A stretch of DNA of 64,000 bases, taken from contig CAZARU010000016.1 of assembly GCA_964487605.1 (NCBI GenBank), positions 1-64,000 on the forward strand, written 5' to 3'. The translations under genes and the position numbers were made by a program. Under the pieces are notes generated by a model. It was not told where the DNA came from, did not search any database, and saw only the letters and a list, made by a program, of their open reading frames with translations. The stretch comes from JAJDAH01 sp964487605. GTDB lineage: Bacteria > Myxococcota_A > Polyangia > Polyangiales > Polyangiaceae. Every line of letters starts with the position of its first letter. Within the stretch, counting starts at the first letter, position 1. Below, piece by piece: positions 59,474-64,000 of this stretch.

Positions 59474-61057
59474 TCACCAGGAGTCGATCGTCCGTCGGCC
59501 CCGCGCGCGGGTCGGCTCCGGCACCGACTCGAGCCCTCGCAGGACGACGGTCCGCGTCTCGGCCGGGTCGATGACGGCGTCGAGCTCGAACAGCGACGCG
59601 ACGTTGATCGCCTTGCCCCGCTCCTCGGCGATGGCCACCATCGCCTTCACCGCTTCCTGCCGGGCGTCGTCGTCGGCGATCGCCTCGAGCTCGCGCTTCA
59701 TCGAGAGACGTACGGCGCCCTCGAGGTTCATCGCGCCGAACTCCCCCGTGGGCCACGCGAACGTGAAGAAGGGCGCGTGGAAGTGTCCACCCGCCATGGC
59801 CTGGGCCCCCAGGCCGTAGCCCTTTCTCAGCACGACGGTGAAGTAGGGAACCGAGAGGCTGCCGGCGGCGATGAACATGCGCGAGACGTGCCGCACGAGC
59901 GCCGTCTTCTCTGCCTGCGGCCCCACCATGAAGCCCGGCGTGTCGCACAGCGACAGCACGGGCAGCCCGAACGCGTCGCAGAGCTGCAGGAAGCGGGCTG
60001 CCTTGTCCGCAGCGTCAGAGTCGATGGCGCCACCGAGGTGGTGCGTGTCGTTCGCCAGGAGACCGAGCGGACGCCCGCCGATGCGAACGAGCGCCGTCAC
60101 GATGCTCCGCCCGAAGTCGCGCCGCAGCTCGAGCACGGTACCGACGTCGGCGAGGGTGTTCACGATCGGTCGGATCTTGTAGGCGCGCCTCCGGCTGTCG
60201 GGCAGCGCGGAGCGAAGCGCGGTCTGGTCCGCGACTTCGAAGGTTGGAACGGCACCCTGGAAGTACGAGAGGTACTGCTTGGCCACGGCGACCGCCTCGG
60301 CCTCGTCCTGCACGGCGACGTCGACGACTCCGTTCTTCGTCTGAACGTCGATGGGCCCGACCTCCTCGGGCGTGTACTTGCCGAGGCCGCCCCCCTCGAT
60401 CATGGGTGGTCCGCCCATTCCGACCGTGCTGTCGCGGGTCGCGATGATCACGTCGGAGCACCCGAGGAGCGCCGCGTTGCCGGCGAAGCAGCGTCCCGAC
60501 ACGATCCCGGCGCGCGGCACGCGCCCCGAGAGCGCCGCGTAGGAGAGGAAGCTCGGCGTGTCGAGGGCAGCAACGGTCTGCGAATCGGTATCGTTGGGGC
60601 GCCCGCCGCCGCCCTCCGCGAACATCACGATGGGCAGCTCCCACCGCGCGGCGAGCTCGAGCATCCTGTCGAGCTTCTGGTGGCTCACCGCGCCCTGCGT
60701 GCCGGCAAACACCGTGTAGTCGTACGCGAGCGCCATGGTGCGGGCGCGCTCCGGGCCGAAGCTGGCGCCGTTGACGGTGCCCACGCCGCACACGATGCCG
60801 TCCGCAGGGCTCCTTCGCGCCAGCTCTTCCGGCGAGTGCCGGAGGCGCTGTGCGGCGAGCGCGAGCGCGCCCCACTCGACGAACGTGCCGGGGTCGAACA
60901 GGTCGTGGACGTTCTCGCGCGCGGTGCGCTGGCTCGACTTACGGCGACGCTCGACGGCTTCGGGGCGGCCGGCATCGGTCGTCGCGAAAAGACGCGCGCG
61001 AAGCTCTTCGAGCTCGGGGCGGACCCCTGGGGGGGCGTCGTCGTCGGAACGCTTCAA
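59474..61057 (-). CDS. Biotin-dependent acyl-CoA carboxyltransferase beta subunit
   Basis: 527 residues from TTG 61057, which overlaps the stop of the lipoprotein gene (TTGA). Family: propionyl-/acetyl-/methylcrotonyl-CoA carboxylase carboxyltransferase. Seen: R-T-A-R-E-N-V, L-F-D-P-G-T-F-V-E, an oxyanion-type G-G-G-G-R, G-R-C-F-A-G-N-A-A-L, and S-L-C-D-T-P-G-F-M-V-G. The two crotonase-fold halves are complete and length is normal (about 510-540). No biotin carboxylase or biotin carrier gene is adjacent, so the alpha subunit must be encoded elsewhere. The substrate cannot be set. A longer apparent frame through to 62653 is an artefact of the N gap. Confidence 0.9.
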   Translation of the reverse strand: MKRSDDDAPPGVRPELEELRARLFATTDAGRPEAVERRRKSSQRTARENVHDLFDPGTFVEWGALALAAQRLRHSPEELARRSPADGIVCGVGTVNGASFGPERARTMALAYDYTVFAGTQGAVSHQKLDRMLELAARWELPIVMFAEGGGGRPNDTDSQTVAALDTPSFLSYAALSGRVPRAGIVSGRCFAGNAALLGCSDVIIATRDSTVGMGGPPMIEGGGLGKYTPEEVGPIDVQTKNGVVDVAVQDEAEAVAVAKQYLSYFQGAVPTFEVADQTALRSALPDSRRRAYKIRPIVNTLADVGTVLELRRDFGRSIVTALVRIGGRPLGLLANDTHHLGGAIDSDAADKAARFLQLCDAFGLPVLSLCDTPGFMVGPQAEKTALVRHVSRMFIAAGSLSVPYFTVVLRKGYGLGAQAMAGGHFHAPFFTFAWPTGEFGAMNLEGAVRLSMKRELEAIADDDARQEAVKAMVAIAEERGKAINVASLFELDAVIDPAETRTVVLRGLESVPEPTRARGRRTIDSW

Positions 61058-62563
61058 CAGGGACCGAGCTTGACGATCTGGACGTCGTCGATGAACCAGC
61101 CGCGCGTGTTCGGGTGGCAGACGGGTTCGGTGGCATAGGCTGCGAAGTGGTAGCGGAACCGGAACGCCGAGTGCGTGAAGCTCGAGACGTCCATCTCGAC
61201 CTGGACCCACGCGCCCGAAGCCCCGTCGAAACCACGTACGCCGTCCAGGCTGCACGGCTGGCACGTCTGACCTCCATCCGCGTCCACGTAGTGACAGTCG
61301 ATGGGGCGACCGGGGTAGCCCGCCTGGGGCGCTATGCGCTGCCACTGCGCGCCGTCGAACGCCTCGACGACCCCGCCGGAGAACGTGGTCTGCTCGATGG
61401 CGCACGGCAGCGAACAGAAGAAGCCTCCGCCCACGCAGGCTCGAAATGCGTGCCAGTGCCAGAATCGCAAGCGCACCGCGAAGCCGGCGTACGCAGACAG
61501 ATCGAGCGACGGCGACGTGAGCGTCGAGTCCTGGCAGTTCGCGGAGTTCCCCGTGAGCCCGGTGGACCAGACGCGACCGTCGCCGGAGTGATCCCCGCCG
61601 GGACCGCCGCTCGGGACGCCGCACTGCCAGCTGGTCGCGGTACCTGCAGCCGTGAAGCCTGCAGGGCACGTCGCGAAATCGTACGAGGCCACGACGCACT
61701 GGACCCCGCCCGTGCCGCCGGTGCCACCGGCGCCGCTCGTACCGCCAGCGCCGCCCGTGCCCGCCGTGCCGCTCGTACCGCCAGCGCCGCTCGTACCGCC
61801 AGCGCCGCTCGTGCCCGCCGTACCGCTCGTTCCGCCGGCACCGCTCGTGCCCGCCGTACCGCTCGTTCCGCCTGCGCCGCTCGTTCCGCCTGCGCCGCTC
61901 GTTCCGCCTGCGCCGCTCGTTCCGCCTGCGCNNNNNNNNNNNNNNNNNNNNNNNNNNNNNNNNNNNNNNNNNNNNNNNNNNNNNNNNNNNNNNNNNNNNN
62001 NNNNNNNNNNNNNNNNNNNNNNNNNNNNNNNCGCTCGTTCCGCCGGCACCACTCGTTCCGCCGGCACCACTCGTTCCGCCGGCGCCGCGCGGGCCGCCTG
62101 CACCGCCCGTTCCGCCCGCGCCGCTCGTGCCCGCCGTACCGCTCGTTCCGCCGGCACCGCTCGTCCCGCCTGCGCCTGCTGCGTTGCCGGCACCCGCGGC
62201 ACCGCCCGCCTGCGAGCCTCCGGCGCTCGCATCCACCGAGCCGCCGGCACCGGACTCCCCCGAGGTACCGACACCGCCGGATCCCGCGCCCAGGCCGCCG
62301 CTGCCGGCGCTCGCGTCGTTGCCACCCGCAACGCCACCGGTGGCGCCACGCCCGGCGGTCCCGCCCGCGCCGCCCACCGGTTGCGTGCCGCCGGTCGCCG
62401 CCATGGCGGCCGTACCTCCGGTGCTCGTGGCTCCCGCCGCTCCGCCCACGGCGCCTGCGCCCTCGTCCGGAAGGACCTTGGCACCCGTCGCGCACGCGAC
62501 CGCGGCGAGCAGCGGTGCTGCCAGGGCCACCCTGCCTCGCGATCGGAGCCGCGCTCGCTTCAT
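61054..62563 (-). CDS. Repeat-rich lipoprotein with C-terminal MAM/choice-of-anchor-J-like domain; spans 100-N gap
   Basis: From ATG 62563. Lipobox A-A-V-A-C near 24, then a long Gly/Thr/Ser/Ala linker with A-G-G-T-S-G hexapeptides, interrupted by 100 Ns. After the gap, the same repeat continues in a different frame as assembled, then a Cys-rich beta domain of about 200 residues (Y-D-F-A-T-C-P-A-G-F, L-R-F-W-H-W-H-A-F, G-W-F-I-D-D-V-Q-I). The last motif is typical of MAM/choice-of-anchor-J lectin-like domains. The frame switch means only that the gap is not really 100 nt. Its stop overlaps the carboxyltransferase start. Confidence 0.75.
61700..62200. repeat. 18-bp tandem repeat array encoding A-G-G-T-S-G units, broken by assembly gap
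   Basis: Units read close to CTCGTTCCGCCGGCACCG on the plus strand, in frame with the lipoprotein on both sides of the Ns. Sequence identity among copies explains the failure of assembly. Confidence 0.8.
61932..62031. other. Assembly gap (100 N)
   Basis: Exactly 100 unresolved bases, the usual placeholder for unknown length, inside the repeat array. Confidence 0.98.
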
Positions 62564-62754
62564 CCTGCGCGAACGAATAGCCGAAGGGACGCGTCGATTC
62601 CAATCGAGAACATCGCCGGCCCCCCGCGCCGAACGCTTCATCCTCATCGGCAAGCCCCCGGCCCCGCCGTGGACGGCGTCCTGCCGCAGTGCGTCGGTGT
62701 GTCTCGGGTCGAGCAGGAAAGCAGCCCGTCGGGCGTCGCGCCGACCGGCGCGCG

Positions 62755-63312
62755 CTACGAGGACGCGGCGCGCTGCACCGCGCGGACGCCGCCTGCGCGC
62801 GCGCGCGGTCGCGCCGACGAGGCCAGCTGCGAATCGAGCGACCGCTCCAGCTTCGCGAGGACACGCGCGAGGGCCCGGCGGTCGTCGTCGTTCAGCGAGC
62901 CGAGCAGCGCGCGGAAGAAGGCGAACGGCGACACGTTCACGATGCGGGTCACCTCGAACGCGTGCTCGGTGAGCTCGAGCTTCACGGAGCGACGGTCGTG
63001 GCGGTCACGCAGCCTCACGACGAGACCATCGCGCACCATCCGCGCCACCAGGCTCGACACGGTGCTCTGGTTCAGGTGCAAGCGACCCGCCAGCTCCGTG
63101 ATGTTGATCGCCCCGGCCTCTCGCAGCGCGTGAAGCGCCGCCACCTGAAGCATGGTGACACCATGGCGTCGGGTGATCGCGGCCTGACGCTTGCGCACGG
63201 CCGAGACCATCCGCACCGCGCGTGCCAGCATCTGCTGCAGGCCGTGCTCCGGCGGCTCGTCCCCCGGGGAACTCCGAGATGGCTCGGCGCCGGCGCGTCG
63301 TCGTCGCGTCAT
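62755..63312 (-). CDS. MarR-family transcriptional regulator
   Basis: 185 residues. Winged-helix core: G-V-T-M-L-Q-V-A-A-L-H-A-L, N-I-T-E-L-A-G-R-L-H-L-N-Q-S-T-V-S-S-L, and the wing L-R-D-R-H-D-R-R-S-V. Arg/Pro-rich tails at both ends. The start overlaps the stop of an aldehyde dehydrogenase by 4 nt (ATGA), so it is co-transcribed and may control that enzyme, sensing an aldehyde, acid or phenolic substrate (inference). Confidence 0.88.
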   Translation of the reverse strand: MTRRRRAGAEPSRSSPGDEPPEHGLQQMLARAVRMVSAVRKRQAAITRRHGVTMLQVAALHALREAGAINITELAGRLHLNQSTVSSLVARMVRDGLVVRLRDRHDRRSVKLELTEHAFEVTRIVNVSPFAFFRALLGSLNDDDRRALARVLAKLERSLDSQLASSARPRARAGGVRAVQRAASS

Positions 63313-64000
63313 CCGAGATCCACGTAGACGTTCTTGACCTGCGTCATCTCCTCGAGGGCGTTGCGCCCCCCCTCACGCCCGAAGCCGGAGCGCTTGTAGC
63401 CGCCGAAGGGGGCGGCGTTGGGGATGGTGCCCCAGGAGTTGACCCAGACGACGCCCGCCTCGAGCGCGTGGGCAACCCGATGCGCGCGGCCGACGTCGCG
63501 TGTCCACACGCCGGCGGCCAGGCCGTACTCGGAGTCGTTCGCCCAGGCCACGACCTCCTCGGCCTTCTCGAACCTCTGCACCGTCAGCACGGGCCCGAAG
63601 ATCTCCTCCGTCACGATCTCGCTCTCGCGCGGGGCTTCGAAGATCGTCGGCTGAACGAAGTAGCCCGCGCTCAGGTCGCCACCGAGACGCTCACCCCCCG
63701 CGACGACCGTGGCGCCACCGGCTCGAGCGCGCTCGATGAACCCGAGGACGCGCTCGAGCTGCCTCTGGGCCACCAGCGGACCGATGATCGTCGTCTTCTG
63801 GAGCGGATCCCCCACGGGCAGACCACTGGCGAAGCCGCGAAGCTGCTCGAGCACGGCGTCGTAGACCTTCGCGTGGACGAAGAGGCGACTCGCGGCCGCA
63901 CACGCCTGCCCGGTCAGCGCGAAGCAGCCGAGCGCGGAGCCCATGCACGCCTTGGAGAGGTCCGCGTCGTCGAAGATGATGTTCGGTGACTTCCCGCCCA
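63309..64000 (-). CDS. Aldehyde dehydrogenase (C-terminal part; start outside window)
   Basis: The frame runs open to the last base, giving about 230 C-terminal residues. NAD(P)-dependent oxidation of aldehydes. It begins within G-G-K-S-P-N-I-I-F-D-D-A-D-L and shows the catalytic Cys in T-G-Q-A-C-A-A-A-S-R, then E-E-I-F-G-P-V-L, N-D-S-E-Y-G-L-A-A-G, N-S-W-G and P-F-G-G-Y-K-R-S-G-F-G-R-E-G-G. The catalytic Glu and coenzyme motifs are upstream. Overlaps the MarR gene by 4 nt. Confidence 0.92.
   Translation of the reverse strand, partial: GGKSPNIIFDDADLSKACMGSALGCFALTGQACAAASRLFVHAKVYDAVLEQLRGFASGLPVGDPLQKTTIIGPLVAQRQLERVLGFIERARAGGATVVAGGERLGGDLSAGYFVQPTIFEAPRESEIVTEEIFGPVLTVQRFEKAEEVVAWANDSEYGLAAGVWTRDVGRAHRVAHALEAGVVWVNSWGTIPNAAPFGGYKRSGFGREGGRNALEEMTQVKNVYVDLG

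Noticed and set aside
61700..62200. Possible CRISPR-like array of short repeats
   Set aside because: Units are contiguous 18-bp repeats without unique spacers, and translate in frame as A-G-G-T-S-G.
59474..62653. A 1059-residue minus-strand fusion protein
   Set aside because: It exists only because 100 placeholder Ns keep the frame open; the repeat frame after the gap and the overlapping TTG start show two genes.

Overview
This is a very GC-rich window from a myxobacterium-like member of the former Deltaproteobacteria (Myxococcota/Polyangia type). The evidence is a large set of lipoproteins with long Gly/Ala/Thr/Ser linkers, MYXO-CTERM-like C-termini (Cys motif, hydrophobic stretch, Arg cluster), Hanks-type kinases, an FHA-containing sigma54-activator-like protein, a hybrid histidine kinase, and many uncharacterised Cys-rich secreted proteins. 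Two runs of N (11760-11769 and 61932-62031) show a scaffolded draft or metagenome assembly. I found no rRNA, tRNA, CRISPR array, insertion sequence or phage gene.

Layout. 1-9.3 kb: the tail of a Gly-rich exported protein, a GT-C membrane glycosyltransferase, a beta-lactamase-fold lipoprotein, a PAP2 phosphatase, an outer-membrane-like protein, an Hsp15-type S4 protein, and a minus-strand run ending in dus, a Pro-rich membrane protein and a beta-helix-like lipoprotein. 9.3-18 kb: an exported poly-Lys protein, a glycerophosphodiesterase whose 3' end is duplicated beyond a lipoprotein gene, a RidA-like protein, an Rpn-family remnant, an esterase-like lipoprotein, two thioredoxin-fold lipoproteins and a hotdog thioesterase. 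18-24.6 kb: two divergent operons for flavin- and acyl-CoA-dependent catabolism (flavin reductase, acyl-CoA ligase, enoyl-CoA hydratase versus LLM monooxygenase, MerR regulator, acyl-CoA dehydrogenase) around a 15-bp palindrome.

24.6-36.2 kb is the most distinctive part. On the minus strand lie a small PilZ-like gene, an FHA/AAA+/Fis regulator, a Ser/Thr kinase and a TPR membrane protein. On the plus strand, after a near-perfect sigma54 promoter, lie consecutive exported proteins aimed at the cell wall: GH25 lysozyme, M15 peptidase with a peptidoglycan-binding domain, a small lipoprotein, M23 endopeptidase, an RlpA-like double-psi barrel protein and an SGNH hydrolase. Four of them share an apparently undescribed eight-cysteine module placed before a MYXO-CTERM-like tail, and the fifth has a shortened copy.

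36-55 kb: several lipoproteins, a hybrid histidine kinase, a peptidylglycine-monooxygenase-like copper protein with an altered copper ligand, a 47-cysteine protein, a DUF2330 protein, a diadenylate cyclase fused to a YbbR region, a soluble transhydrogenase, an M28 peptidase, a metallophosphoesterase, a HupE/UreJ-like membrane protein and a pseudokinase. 55-64 kb: a TetR-controlled operon encoding a split rifampin-phosphotransferase-like dikinase and an O-methyltransferase, then a biotin-dependent carboxyltransferase coupled to a lipoprotein gene that spans an assembly gap, a MarR regulator and the end of an aldehyde dehydrogenase.

Two window-wide patterns stand out. Many genes overlap by ATGA, GTGA or TTGA, which suggests translational coupling. 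Several genes without a ribosome binding site have a TAnnnT hexamer 5-8 nt before the start codon, which suggests leaderless transcripts.
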